A stretch of DNA of 64,000 nucleotides, from assembly GCF_965208555.1 (NCBI RefSeq), contig NZ_OZ242342.1, forward strand, positions 868,001-932,000, given 5' to 3'. A model generated the notes under the pieces. The model made no database searches, was not told the origin of the DNA, and was given only the letters and a program-made list of their open reading frames with translations. The position numbers were made by a program, and so were the translations under genes. Each line of letters starts with the position of its first letter. Within the stretch, counting starts at the first letter, position 1. This document shows, one piece after another, positions 34,112-42,163 of the stretch. Source of the stretch: Poriferisodalis sp965208555. Lineage in GTDB: Bacteria; Actinomycetota; Acidimicrobiia; Acidimicrobiales; Poriferisodalaceae.

Positions 34112-34333
34112 CTAGCGACCGAGCCGCGACAGGCGGTAGCCGCGGTTGCGCGCTTCTGGCAGCTCGTCGGGACCGAAGGTGGCGTATGACTGAGCTGCCA
34201 CGATGTCAGCGACCGCCGCCGCGAGCTGTTCGGCGACGGCCGGATCGTCCGTTTCCAGCTCCATGTCGTACACGGTCTGGTTGCGCTTGTCACCGACGAA
34301 GCGGCAGCCGGCGAGCTCCCTGGGGATGTCCAT
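34112..34333 (-). CDS. Small protein of unknown function, 73 residues
   Basis: 73 residues, soluble, acidic middle: RFVGDKRNQTVYDMELETDD followed by a helix DPAVAEQLAAAVADIVAAQS and a basic end RNRGYRLSRLGR. The coding frame is supported by a CAGAAT box 6 nt before ATG 34333 (leaderless pattern) and by its tight position 9 nt before the hydrolase start. I do not recognise a family. Confidence 0.55.
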   Translation of the reverse strand: MDIPRELAGCRFVGDKRNQTVYDMELETDDPAVAEQLAAAVADIVAAQSYATFGPDELPEARNRGYRLSRLGR

Positions 34334-34360
34334 GGGAACATTCTGCCGTCCGGCGCACGC

Positions 34361-34816
34361 TCAGCTGCCGCCAGGGTCCACGACGGCCAGTGCGCCGATC
34401 AGACGCAGGTACTCGAGATGCGCACTCGCCACCGCGTGAACCTGCTCGAGTGACACCTCGAATCCGTCCCGGCGGACGCTGCGATACAGCTCAGCCGCAG
34501 ACGAGCGGTCCTCGGTCACCGACGTGCCCATCGCGCCCTCGGCATCGGCGTCCGCGCCGTCCGCTTCGTCCGGCGCCGCAGCCGGCCCGAACTGCAACTG
34601 GTTGAGGTGCGCTCGCAACAGTGCTTCGAGCTCGCTCGCACTCAGACTCGCGGCGATGTCGAAGGGCACCAGTTCGGCGACGAATTCCGCCGCCTCGGCA
34701 AGGCGCCACACGGGCTCGCGCCGCTGACGGCCCAGCCGCTGCGCCTGCGAGCCCACCACACCCGCGGCCACGACGAAGCCGATCACCAACGAAATGACGA
34801 TGACCGCGACGATCAC
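34361..34816 (-). CDS. Single-pass membrane protein of unknown function
   Basis: 151 residues. One N-terminal membrane segment (about 2-23), a basic stop-transfer patch (RLGRQRREPVWR), then a soluble domain with an acidic Ala/Asp/Glu insertion (about 78-97) between two helical parts (SLSASELEALLRAHLNQLQF and LEQVHAVASAHLEYLRLIG). GTG 34816 has a good GGGGAGG site 5 nt upstream. It is probably co-transcribed with the 73-residue protein. The family is unknown. Confidence 0.6.
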   Translation of the reverse strand: MIVAVIVISLVIGFVVAAGVVGSQAQRLGRQRREPVWRLAEAAEFVAELVPFDIAASLSASELEALLRAHLNQLQFGPAAAPDEADGADADAEGAMGTSVTEDRSSAAELYRSVRRDGFEVSLEQVHAVASAHLEYLRLIGALAVVDPGGS

Positions 34817-34886
34817 CAGTGCCTCCCCGGCAGCTCAGGAATCAAGCCGGCCGCGTTGCTCTTGTGCCGATGTGGGTTGCTGAGAT

Positions 34887-35999
34887 CTACAGGCCGATGC
34901 GCTGGGCCAGCTGCTCGCGGTGGTAGGCGGGATCGCCGAAGATCAGCTCAGAGCTCTTCGCGCGTTTGAAGTACAGGTGCGCGGGGTGCTCCCACGTGAA
35001 GCCGATGCCGCCGTGGATCTGGATGTTCTCGGCCGCGCAGTGGAAGTACGCCTCCGAGCAGTAGGCCTTGGCCAGCGACGCCACCGACGGCAGCTCGTCG
35101 TTCATCTCCGACGCGCACCAGGCCGCGTAGTAGGCGGCCGACTTGGCCGATTCGACCTCGAGCAGCATGTCGGCGCACTTGTGCTTGATGGCCTGGAACG
35201 AGCCGATCGGGCGTCCGAACTGCACCCGGTCCTTGGCGTACTGCACGGCCATGTCCAGCACGAACTGCGCACCGCCGACCTGCTCGTTGGCGAGCGCAAC
35301 CGCTGCAAGGTCGAGCACCTTGTCGATGTAGGCGAAGTTGTCGGTGTCGCACAGGTGCTTCGCCGGCGTGTTGTCGAAGGTGATGCGGGCCTGCTTGCGG
35401 GTCTGGTCCATCGTGGCGAGGTTCTCGCGGCTGAGCCCGGCTGCGTCACCCTCGACGGTGAACAGGTGGATCCCGCCGGCGCAGCGCGCCGCAACGACGA
35501 ACAGGTTGGCCGTGCCGCCGTCGGTAACGAACATCTTCTCGCCCGAGATGGTGGCAGAGTCGCCCGTGTCGGTGGCCTCGACTTCGACGCCGTCGGCATC
35601 CCAGCGGCCGCTGGCCTCCGCCAATGCCAAGGTGGCGATGATCTCGCCGGAGGCGATGCCTTCGAGCAGCTCTTCCTTGGCCTTCTCGTTGCCCGAGTGC
35701 AAGATGGCGTTGCCGGCCAGCACGACCGTGGAGAAGTAGGGCGAGCACAGCAGGCTGCGACCCATCTCCTCGAGCACGATGCCGAGCTCGACGTAGCTGG
35801 CGCCCTGCCCGCCGTACTCCTCGGGGATGATCAGCGCCTGCAGGCCGAGTTGCTCGGCCATCTGCGACCACACAGCAGGGTCGTAGCCGTCGTCGGTCTC
35901 CATCAGCTCCCGGACGGTGGCCTCCGACGACTTGTCCTCGAGGAACGAGCGGACGAAGTTGCGGAGCTCTTCCTGCTCCTCGGTGAATGCGAAGTTCAC
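34887..35999 (-). CDS. Acyl-CoA dehydrogenase
   Basis: About 370 residues. Typical N-terminal helical domain (FAFTEEQEELRNFVRSFLED), LIIPEEYGGQGASYVELGIV, the flavin-binding strand region (ALAEASGRWDADG...GEKMFVTDGGTANLFVVAA), RVQFGRPIGSFQAIKHKCAD and the C-terminal HGGIGFTWEHPAHLYFKRAK. FAD-dependent alpha,beta-dehydrogenation of an acyl-CoA, passing electrons to ETF. GTG 35999 is preferred over GTG 36005, because GGAGG stands 7 nt before 35999 but almost touches 36005. The HGGIGFTWEHP form is that of the smaller FadE-like branch often used in steroid side-chain breakdown; the substrate is unknown. Confidence 0.88.
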   Translation of the reverse strand: MNFAFTEEQEELRNFVRSFLEDKSSEATVRELMETDDGYDPAVWSQMAEQLGLQALIIPEEYGGQGASYVELGIVLEEMGRSLLCSPYFSTVVLAGNAILHSGNEKAKEELLEGIASGEIIATLALAEASGRWDADGVEVEATDTGDSATISGEKMFVTDGGTANLFVVAARCAGGIHLFTVEGDAAGLSRENLATMDQTRKQARITFDNTPAKHLCDTDNFAYIDKVLDLAAVALANEQVGGAQFVLDMAVQYAKDRVQFGRPIGSFQAIKHKCADMLLEVESAKSAAYYAAWCASEMNDELPSVASLAKAYCSEAYFHCAAENIQIHGGIGFTWEHPAHLYFKRAKSSELIFGDPAYHREQLAQRIGL

Positions 36000-36130
36000 G
36001 TACACGCCTCCGGGGCCGGTGCAGCCTGTGCAGTTTGGACGCCGGCCGGGCCAGCGTAATAGTCAGGCGAAGTTCTATCACCCGGAGGCCAGATCGACTC
36101 AGAAACGGCTCATCGCCCATGTCCGCGGCG

Positions 36131-36179
36131 GTGGAACCCCTGGCATACCTCGGGCGTTAGCTTTCGTGGCGGGTTCCAC
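36131..36179. repeat. 9-bp inverted repeat upstream of the molybdenum oxidoreductase
   Basis: GTGGAACCC (36131-36139) and GGGTTCCAC (36171-36179) are exact inverted copies with a 31-nt spacer, ending 39 nt before ATG 36218. They could be a regulator site or a leader-RNA stem. The 218-nt gap between acyl-CoA dehydrogenase and the oxidoreductase shows nothing else clear. Confidence 0.4.
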
Positions 36180-36217
36180 GCACGGATGCAAGACGGATCG
36201 CAAGGGTGGACAGGATG

Positions 36218-37945
36218 ACTCACAGCGACACAGCTACGCCGGCTGCTTCACGCCGGGGCGGGGTTCGACGGCTCATCAGCCGGCCGGGTGCAGGCGTCGG
36301 CCTGCTCGCCGGCATCGCCGGCGCTGCGGTGGCGTTGGCGTTCGGCGAGTTCATCGACGGGCTCGTCGACACCATCCCGTCGCTGGTGGTGGCCGTCGGC
36401 GAGGCGCTGGTGGACTACTCGCCCGACTGGGCCGTGAGGCTGAGCATCGAGCTGTTCGGCGAGAAGGACAAGGCGGTGCTGGCGATCGGCATTGTCGGTG
36501 TCTCGCTGATCATCGGCGGCCTGCTGGGCGCCTGCGCCATGGCGCCGCGCCGCCGGTGGGTGCCGTTCGCCGGATTCGCCGCATTCGGGTTGATCGGCGG
36601 CTGGACCGCGGCCCGCAACCCGATGAGTCCGTTCGTGGGCTCGTGGGTGGTTGCCCTGGCTGCCGCTGCGCTCGGCTACCTCACGCTGCGCGTGCTCTTG
36701 CGTTGCGCACCGGCGCACCGGCCTGCCCGCACGGCGGTGAGCGAGCACGAGCCCACCGAGCCAGCGGCCGGGGCGCCGCCAGACAGCGCGGCCGATGCCA
36801 GCCGCCGGGCCTTCCTGCTCGGCGTGGGCGGTGCCGGTGTGGCGGCCGTCGGCTTCGTGGCACTGGGGCGTGCTGTACGCGGCCCGTCGGCGGCAGAGAC
36901 TGCCCGGGCCGGCATCGACCTGAGCGTCGCACGGCCGCCCGCAACGACCGCAGCCGGCGGTGCCGCAACCGCAGTCGAGCCGACGGCGACCACTGCGGCC
37001 GGGCCTTCGGTGGCTACCCAGGTCGCAGCGCTGGACACGCTCGACAGCGTCGCCGGCATCTCCAGCTACGTGACGCCCAACGATGAGTTCTACCGGATCG
37101 ACACGGCGCTGACCGTGCCGCAGGTCGACCCAGCGGATTGGAAGCTGTCGTTCACCGGCATGGTCGACAATCCCTACGAGCTGACCTTCGACGAGATCCT
37201 GGCAATGGACCTCCAAGAGCATGTCGTGACGCTCTCGTGCGTGTCGAATCGAGTCGGCGGCAACCTGGTCGGCAACGCCGTCTGGACCGGCGTGCCGCTG
37301 GTGGACCTGCTGGAGCGGGCCGGCGTGCAGGACGGGGCCGACCAGGTGGTGGGCCGCTCGGTCGACGACTGGACCGCCGGTTTTCCCACCCCGCTGCTGT
37401 ACGACGGTCGCAACGCTGTCCTGGCCGTCGGCATGAACGGCGAGCCGCTGCCGACCAGGCACGGCTTCCCGGCCCGCCTGATCGTGGCGGGGCTGTACGG
37501 CTATGTCTCAGCCGTGAAGTGGATCGAGGAGATCCACCTGACCACCTGGGACGCCTTCGACGGCTACTGGGTGCCCCGGGGCTGGTCGAAGCGGGGGCCG
37601 ATGAAGACCCAGAGCCGCATCGATGTTCCCGGCAGCGGCGACCGGCCCGTGGCGGGTGTGACGACCGCTATTGCAGGCATCGCCTGGGCGCCGACACGAG
37701 GCATCAGCGCTGTCGAAGTGCGCGTCGATGACGGGCCGTGGCAGCGCTGCGAGCTGGGCGAAGCGCTGGGCGATGAGAGCTGGGTGCAGTGGCACCTGCC
37801 CTGGACGCCCACCTCGGGCACGCACTCCCTGCAGGTGCGGGCGATCGACGGCACCGGCATGACGCAGCCCGAAGGCCCCAAGGACGTCCGGCCCGACGGA
37901 GCCGAAGGCTGGCACCGCGTCGCCGTCCGGGTAGACGCCGCCTAA
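36218..37945 (+). CDS. Membrane-anchored sulfite oxidase-family molybdopterin oxidoreductase
   Basis: 575 residues. The N-terminal part has about four membrane helices (roughly 25-45, 85-108, 115-138, 142-165). An internal RRAFLLGVGGAGVAAVG at about residue 195 looks like a twin-arginine-type segment. Then comes the Moco domain with molybdenum ligand Cys341 (VVTLSCVSNRVGGNLVGNA), GLYGYVSAVKWIEEIHLT, and a C-terminal Ig-like dimer domain (GIAWAPTRGISAVEVRVDDG). The catalytic part should face outside, oxidising sulfite or reducing an S- or N-oxide. ATG 36218 follows GGTGG; GTG 36206 is possible. Confidence 0.87.
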   Translation, partial: THSDTATPAASRRGGVRRLISRPGAGVGLLAGIAGAAVALAFGEFIDGLVDTIPSLVVAVGEALVDYSPDWAVRLSIELFGEKDKAVLAIGIVGVSLIIGGLLGACAMAPRRRWVPFAGFAAFGLIGGWTAARNPMSPFVGSWVVALAAAALGYLTLRVLLRCAPAHRPARTAVSEHEPTEPAAGAPPDSAADASRRAFLLGVGGAGVAAVGFVALGRAVRGPSAAETARAGIDLSVARPPATTAAGGAATAVEPTATTAAGPSVATQVAALDTLDSVAGISSYVTPNDEFYRIDTALTVPQVDPADWKLSFTGMVDNPYELTFDEILAMDLQEHVVTLSCVSNRVGGNLVGNAVWTGVPLVDLLERAGVQDGADQVVGRSVDDWTAGFPTPLLYDGRNAVLAVGMNGEPLPTRHGFPARLIVAGLYGYVSAVKWIEEIHLTTWDAFDGYWVPRGWSKRGPMKTQSRIDVPGSGDRPVAGVTTAIAGIAWAPTRGISAVEVRVDDGPWQRCELGEALGDESWVQWHLPWTPTSGTHSLQVRAIDGTGMTQPEGPKDVRPDGAEGWHRVAVRVDAA

Positions 37946-37954
37946 GCGGGGGGT

Positions 37955-37974
37955 CCTGCCGCCTCCGCAGCGGG
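37955..37974. repeat. Dispersed 20-bp repeat, copy B (inverted relative to 14023-14042)
   Basis: Exact reverse complement of the sequence at 14023-14042, here just after the stop of the molybdenum oxidoreductase gene. It includes TGCCGCCTCCGC, shared with the right arm of the 1246-1325 inverted repeat. Confidence 0.55.
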
Positions 37975-37996
37975 AACACCGATTGGCAGTGCCTCT

Positions 37997-38002
37997 TAGG
38001 AT
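37997..38002 (+). promoter_or_regulatory. -10 box of the MBL hydrolase gene (leaderless)
   Basis: TAGGAT, 6 nt before ATG 38009, with no Shine-Dalgarno. Confidence 0.45.
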
Positions 38003-38008
38003 GCATCC

Positions 38009-38650
38009 ATGGCACTGCACTGGTCCGCCACCGGCATCGAAGTCCACAAGCACGTGGTTCGTCCCGTCGACGGCGACCTGCCTCACGGCTTTCCCGACGA
38101 CTTCGACAACAACGTCTTCACCATCCGATGCACCGAGACCGGCGAGGCGATGCTCATCGACGCGGCCAACGAGCATGAACGCCTGCTCGAGGTGTGCCGC
38201 AAGCTTGGCGTGACGCTGGTGGTGGAGACCCACGGTCATTGGGACCACATCCAGGCCGTGCCGGCCGTGCGCGACGCCGGCATCGAAGTGGCCATCACCG
38301 CCGAGGACTCGTCGATGCTGCCCAGCTATGACCTCATTCTCGAGGACGACTCGGTGCTGGAGGTCGGGCGGCTGCGCATCCGCACCATCCACAACCCGGG
38401 CCACACCGCCGGCTCCATGAGCTTCCACGTAGAGGGCACGCCGCTGCTGTTCACCGGCGACACCCTGTTCCCTGGCGGGCCCGGCGCCACCAGCTACGGC
38501 GGCGACTTCGACCTGATCATCCGCAGCATCGAGGACCGGATGTTCTCAGCCTTCCCCGCAGACACGATGGTGCTGCCCGGCCACGGCCTCGACACCACGA
38601 TCGGCACCGAGTTGCCGCACCTGCAGGAGTGGATCGACCGCGGCTGGTAG
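38009..38650 (+). CDS. MBL-fold metallo-hydrolase (glyoxalase II-like)
   Basis: 213 residues. Metal-binding motif THGHWDHIQAVPAV (His-x-His-x-Asp-His), third-His region NPGHTAGSMSFHVE, FTGDTLFPGGPG and a late PGHGLDTTIGTE supply the dinuclear centre. It belongs to the glyoxalase II / YcbL-like group of thioester hydrolases. The N-terminal FDNNVFTIRCTETGEAMLID is the usual first strand pair. The gene is single, with its own leaderless promoter, and is convergent with an ABC permease. The exact thioester substrate is unknown. Confidence 0.87.
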   Translation: MALHWSATGIEVHKHVVRPVDGDLPHGFPDDFDNNVFTIRCTETGEAMLIDAANEHERLLEVCRKLGVTLVVETHGHWDHIQAVPAVRDAGIEVAITAEDSSMLPSYDLILEDDSVLEVGRLRIRTIHNPGHTAGSMSFHVEGTPLLFTGDTLFPGGPGATSYGGDFDLIIRSIEDRMFSAFPADTMVLPGHGLDTTIGTELPHLQEWIDRGW

Positions 38651-38660
38651 CCCCTGACCG

Positions 38661-38704
38661 GTCGCTACGCGACGACTGTGTCTACCCCGTCGCTACGCGA
38701 CGAC
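38661..38704. repeat. Two copies of a 16-bp hairpin repeat between convergent genes
   Basis: GTCGCTACGCGACGAC occurs at 38661-38676 and 38689-38704. Each copy holds the hairpin GTCGC-TAC-GCGAC. The second copy is inside the last codons of the permease gene and the first lies beyond its stop. Possible two-way transcription terminator. Confidence 0.45.
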
Positions 38705-39503
38705 CGAGCGACCTGAACGCGATATAGAAGGTCACGATCGCGAGCCCGACGATGGCCGCGGCGCCCTTCACTATGGCGAGCCCATCCCAACCCATGAACA
38801 GCAGTGCTCGCATGCCCTCCATCAGGTAGGTGACGGGATTCCACGCCGCCACCGCCTCGAGCCAGCCGCCCATCAGATCGCGCGGCAGGTATGACGGCGT
38901 GAGAAACGCGAACGGGAAGAAGATCAGGAACGACGAGTTCACTGCGGCAGGGTTCCCGGTACGCAATGCCACCGTGTACGGGATGCCGCTGTAGGCAACG
39001 CTCCAGGCAATCGCGAGCAACAGGAAGACCAAGAGCCCCAAGACGCCCGTCTCGAACCAGACACCGAAGACGAGTCCAAGAGCGACCACGAACAGGGCCA
39101 ATCCGAGCGCCATGACGATGTCGGCCACCATCAGCCCGAACAGCAGCGTGGATCGCCGTATCGGCGTCACGAGCATCCGGTCGAGATAGCCGGACTGGAT
39201 GTCGATCACGAGCACGCTGGCTCGTGAGATTCCCGTGACAGCGAAGATGATCGCCACGGGAAGCTGGAACGCCCGGTAGTCGAGACCGACGGTGCTGCCA
39301 CTGGGGGCCTGTCGCTCCACGAAGGACTCCAACGCACCCGTGTTCACCACGAAGAAAAAGAAGGGAATGATCAGCGCCGGGACGACGTATTCGGGCTCCC
39401 GCACCACGCTGCGCACGGCTCGCCGGGCAATCGTGGCAATGTCGGTGAGGAAGCTGACCCGGTTCGTCAGGCCGCCGCCAGGGGTGATGGTTGCGTCGGT
39501 CAT
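38682..39503 (-). CDS. ABC-2 type transporter permease
   Basis: 273 residues. Six hydrophobic segments, starting with YVVPALIIPFFFFVVNTGAL, then the region FQLPVAIIFAVTG, the conserved VLVIDIQSGYLDRMLVTPIR loop of DrrB-type permeases, ADIVMALGLALFVVALGLVF, LLVFLLLAIAWSVAYSG and FLIFFPFAFLTPSYLP. ATG 39503 overlaps the ATPase stop by 4 nt. The pair is a DrrAB-like exporter of unknown substrate (lipid or drug). Confidence 0.88.
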   Translation of the reverse strand: MTDATITPGGGLTNRVSFLTDIATIARRAVRSVVREPEYVVPALIIPFFFFVVNTGALESFVERQAPSGSTVGLDYRAFQLPVAIIFAVTGISRASVLVIDIQSGYLDRMLVTPIRRSTLLFGLMVADIVMALGLALFVVALGLVFGVWFETGVLGLLVFLLLAIAWSVAYSGIPYTVALRTGNPAAVNSSFLIFFPFAFLTPSYLPRDLMGGWLEAVAAWNPVTYLMEGMRALLFMGWDGLAIVKGAAAIVGLAIVTFYIAFRSLGRRVATG

Positions 39504-40591
39504 GACGCACCTCCGGGGGCGGCCAGTTGACCGTCACGTACCTCGTCTCCCGATTCTTCGGCTGCGACTGCGCTCCCGGCCGCAGCCTCCTCGGCGGCGA
39601 CTGCACCTTCGGCCGCAGCCTCCTCGGCGGCGGCCATGCGATACCCGGTTGCTTGCAGGAACACGTCGTCGAGCGACGGCGTACGGACGGTGAGCGCTGT
39701 CGGGTGCACGTCGGCAGTCGCCAAGGCCACAGCCACGGCGCCGACGAGTCCTGCCCCGTCGGCGGTCGCGATCGTGACACCGAGCCGGCCGGCAGTCACC
39801 CCGTCTGCGCCAGGCACGGTTTCCGCCACCTCTGCCGCCCGTGCGATGTCGCCCGGTTCCAGATCAACCACGATCACATCGGAACCGACCGCCCGTTTCA
39901 GCTCGGCGGGCGTGCCCTGCTGAACGATGCGCCCGTCGGCAAGGATCGCCACCCGGTCGGACAGCGCATCGGCCTCCTCCATGTACTGCGTGGTGAGGAA
40001 GACCGTCACGCCCAACTCGCTGTTCAGGCGGCGCACCTCGTCCCAGACCTGCGCCCGGCTGACGGGGTCAAGACCGGTCGTCGGCTCGTCCAGGAAGATC
40101 ACCTCAGGGGCATGGATCAGCGATGCTGCGAGATCGAGCCGGCGCTTCATGCCGCCGCTGTAGGTGGAGATGCGGGCGTCGATGGCATCACCGATGTCAG
40201 CCAGATCGATGGCTTGGGCGATGGACGCAGCCCGGTCTGCGGGCCGCAGTCCGTACAAGCGGGCCTGCAGATCGAGGATCTCGCGGCCGGTTTGCTTGTC
40301 GTCGAGCGCCGCTTCCTGCATGGCAACGCCGATGCGGATGCGTACCTCACCCGGGCTCTTCTCGACGTCGTAGCCGGCGACCCGGGCCGTCCCGGCCGTC
40401 GGGCTCAGCAGCGTGCACAGCATCCGCACCGTGGTGCTCTTGCCGGCGCCGTTCGGCCCGAGGAACCCGAAGATCTCGCCTTCGCGCACCAGCAGGTCCA
40501 CTCCGTCGACTGCCCGCTTGGCCCCGAAGTCGCGCACCAGCCCGTGGGCCTCGATGGCTGTCACGGACCCTTTCGACACCGCCTCGGACAC
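39500..40591 (-). CDS. ABC transporter ATP-binding protein, DrrA-like
   Basis: 363 residues if GTG 40591 is the start (in-frame GTG codons at 40579 and 40564 are alternatives). Walker A GPNGAGKST, signature YSGGMKRRLDLA, Walker B VIFLDEPTTGLD, H-loop LTTQYMEEAD. The C-terminal region has the DrrA-type DDVFLQATGYRM end, followed by an odd tail of three imperfect 11-residue units (AAEEAAAEGAV, AAEEAAAGSAV, AAEES...). At the DNA level this is a 22-bp direct repeat (39578-39599 and 39611-39632, period 33). Open frame beyond 40591 is antisense of the amidase gene. Confidence 0.87.
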   Translation of the reverse strand: MSEAVSKGSVTAIEAHGLVRDFGAKRAVDGVDLLVREGEIFGFLGPNGAGKSTTVRMLCTLLSPTAGTARVAGYDVEKSPGEVRIRIGVAMQEAALDDKQTGREILDLQARLYGLRPADRAASIAQAIDLADIGDAIDARISTYSGGMKRRLDLAASLIHAPEVIFLDEPTTGLDPVSRAQVWDEVRRLNSELGVTVFLTTQYMEEADALSDRVAILADGRIVQQGTPAELKRAVGSDVIVVDLEPGDIARAAEVAETVPGADGVTAGRLGVTIATADGAGLVGAVAVALATADVHPTALTVRTPSLDDVFLQATGYRMAAAEEAAAEGAVAAEEAAAGSAVAAEESGDEVRDGQLAAPGGAS

Positions 40592-40667
40592 GGGCGGCAG
40601 GCTAGCGAGCGGCCTGCGGTGCCGACCCCCGATTTTCGGGCCGGCGCTCGACGTCGGCGGCGGAGCG

Positions 40668-42113
40668 TCAGCCCGGCAGCGGCGGGAGGCGGTCAATGTG
40701 GCGGGTGGCCGACTCCCAGGCGTGGGCCAGCTCCAGCACTGAACGATCGGCGCGGTGGCGCCCGACAAGCTGCAGACCCACCGGCAATCCGTCGCCGGTG
40801 AAGCCGGCCGGCACCGAGATGGCCGGGTGGGTGGTGACGGTGATGTCGCTGCACGACCGCATCCAGTCGATGTAGGTGTCGAACTGTGTGCCGTCGATCT
40901 CGGTCGGGTACTCGACCTCGACATCGAACGGCGGCACTTGGGTCGTGGGACACGCCAGGAATTCGAAGCCGTCGGCGGCGGGCGACATGAACTCGTCCAT
41001 GCGGGCGAAGAGCTGGGTATGGCGCCGGCAGGCATCGGCATACTCGCTGATCGACATCGACAGCCCCTGTTCGATGTTCCAAGTGAGTGTGTCCTTGAAC
41101 TGGCCAGGGTGCTGGGACAGCAAGGGACCGAAGCCGAGGGCGAACAGCCAGGCGCGCCGGGCCTGGAAGACCAATGGGGCATCGGACAGGTCAGGCCAGG
41201 CTTCAACCACCTCGCAGCCCAAGTCGGCGAGCACATCGGGCACGTTGGCCGTAGCAGCTCGCACTGCAGGGTCGACGGGCAGACCGCCTGCATCTGGCGA
41301 CCACGCCACTCGGACGCCACGCAGATCCCGCTGAAGCGAGCCGGCGAAGACCTCCGGCGACTCCTGGTTCGAGACTGGCGAGCGGTCATCCGGTCCGGCC
41401 AGCGCTTGCAGGAAGAACGCCACGTCGGCCACGGTGCGGGCCATGGGGCCTTCGACCGCCAGCGGGAACCAGGCGTCCATTGCGGTGGTCGACGGCACCC
41501 GACCCGGCGATGGACGGAAACCGACGATGTTGCAGAAGGCCGCCGGGTTGCGCAGCGAGCCGCCCAGATCGGAACCGTCGCATAGCGGCAGCATTCGGGC
41601 GGCCAACGCCACCGCTGCGCCCCCACTGGAGCCGCCGCACGTCTTGCCGACGTCGTACGGGTTGCGGGTGATGCCGAACACCGGGTTGAACGTGTGCGAA
41701 CCGGCGCCGAACTCCGGCGTGTTGGTCTTGCCCACCATCACCGCGCCGGCTTCCCGCTGACGCTGCACCACCAGCGCGTCGATGTCGGGGACGAAGTCGG
41801 CGAACAGCGGCGAGCCCATGGTGGTGCGCACACCGGCGGTCAGCGCCAGGTCCTTGTGGGCCACGGGCAGCCCGTGCAGCAGTCCCAGCGACTCGCCTCG
41901 TGCGTGCGCCTCGTCGGCAGCGGCGGCGCGCTCGGCCGCCAGTTCCGGCGTGAACGTGACGATGGCATTGAGAGCGGGGTTGACCTGCTCGATGCGGTCA
42001 AGGTGCGCCGCCAGCAGCTCCCGCGCCGAGATCTCGCCGCCGGCCAGCATGGCCGCCATCTGTGTGGCAGGCAGCCCGCAGATGCCCACATCATTCCCAG
42101 AGCCCGAGTTCAT
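40668..42113 (-). CDS. Amidase, amidase-signature family
   Basis: 481 residues. Catalytic triad of the amidase-signature family: Lys in GLPVAHKDLALTAG, cis-Ser in GKTCGGSSGGAAVALA and the nucleophile Ser in CDGSDLGGSLRNPA. It hydrolyses a carboxamide in the cytoplasm. It may be a stand-alone amidase rather than GatA, as no gatB or gatC is adjacent. ATG 42113 has TCGAAT 6 nt upstream; the frame to 42176 would run into the divergent peptidase promoter. The substrate is unknown. Confidence 0.88.
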   Translation of the reverse strand: MNSGSGNDVGICGLPATQMAAMLAGGEISARELLAAHLDRIEQVNPALNAIVTFTPELAAERAAAADEAHARGESLGLLHGLPVAHKDLALTAGVRTTMGSPLFADFVPDIDALVVQRQREAGAVMVGKTNTPEFGAGSHTFNPVFGITRNPYDVGKTCGGSSGGAAVALAARMLPLCDGSDLGGSLRNPAAFCNIVGFRPSPGRVPSTTAMDAWFPLAVEGPMARTVADVAFFLQALAGPDDRSPVSNQESPEVFAGSLQRDLRGVRVAWSPDAGGLPVDPAVRAATANVPDVLADLGCEVVEAWPDLSDAPLVFQARRAWLFALGFGPLLSQHPGQFKDTLTWNIEQGLSMSISEYADACRRHTQLFARMDEFMSPAADGFEFLACPTTQVPPFDVEVEYPTEIDGTQFDTYIDWMRSCSDITVTTHPAISVPAGFTGDGLPVGLQLVGRHRADRSVLELAHAWESATRHIDRLPPLPG

Positions 42114-42150
42114 CGGGTCATTCGACCACAGTCGCACCCACGCCGCCGCG

Positions 42151-42156
42151 TAAGTT
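42151..42156 (+). promoter_or_regulatory. -10 box of the M20 peptidase gene (leaderless)
   Basis: TAAGTT, 7 nt before ATG 42164, with no Shine-Dalgarno. The amidase promoter points the other way in the same 50-nt gap. Confidence 0.45.
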
Positions 42157-42163
42157 GCTCCCC

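Noticed and set aside
39578..39632. 22-bp direct repeat as a regulatory site
   Set aside because: It lies in frame within the ATPase gene with a period of 33 nt and encodes a repeated Ala/Glu tail.
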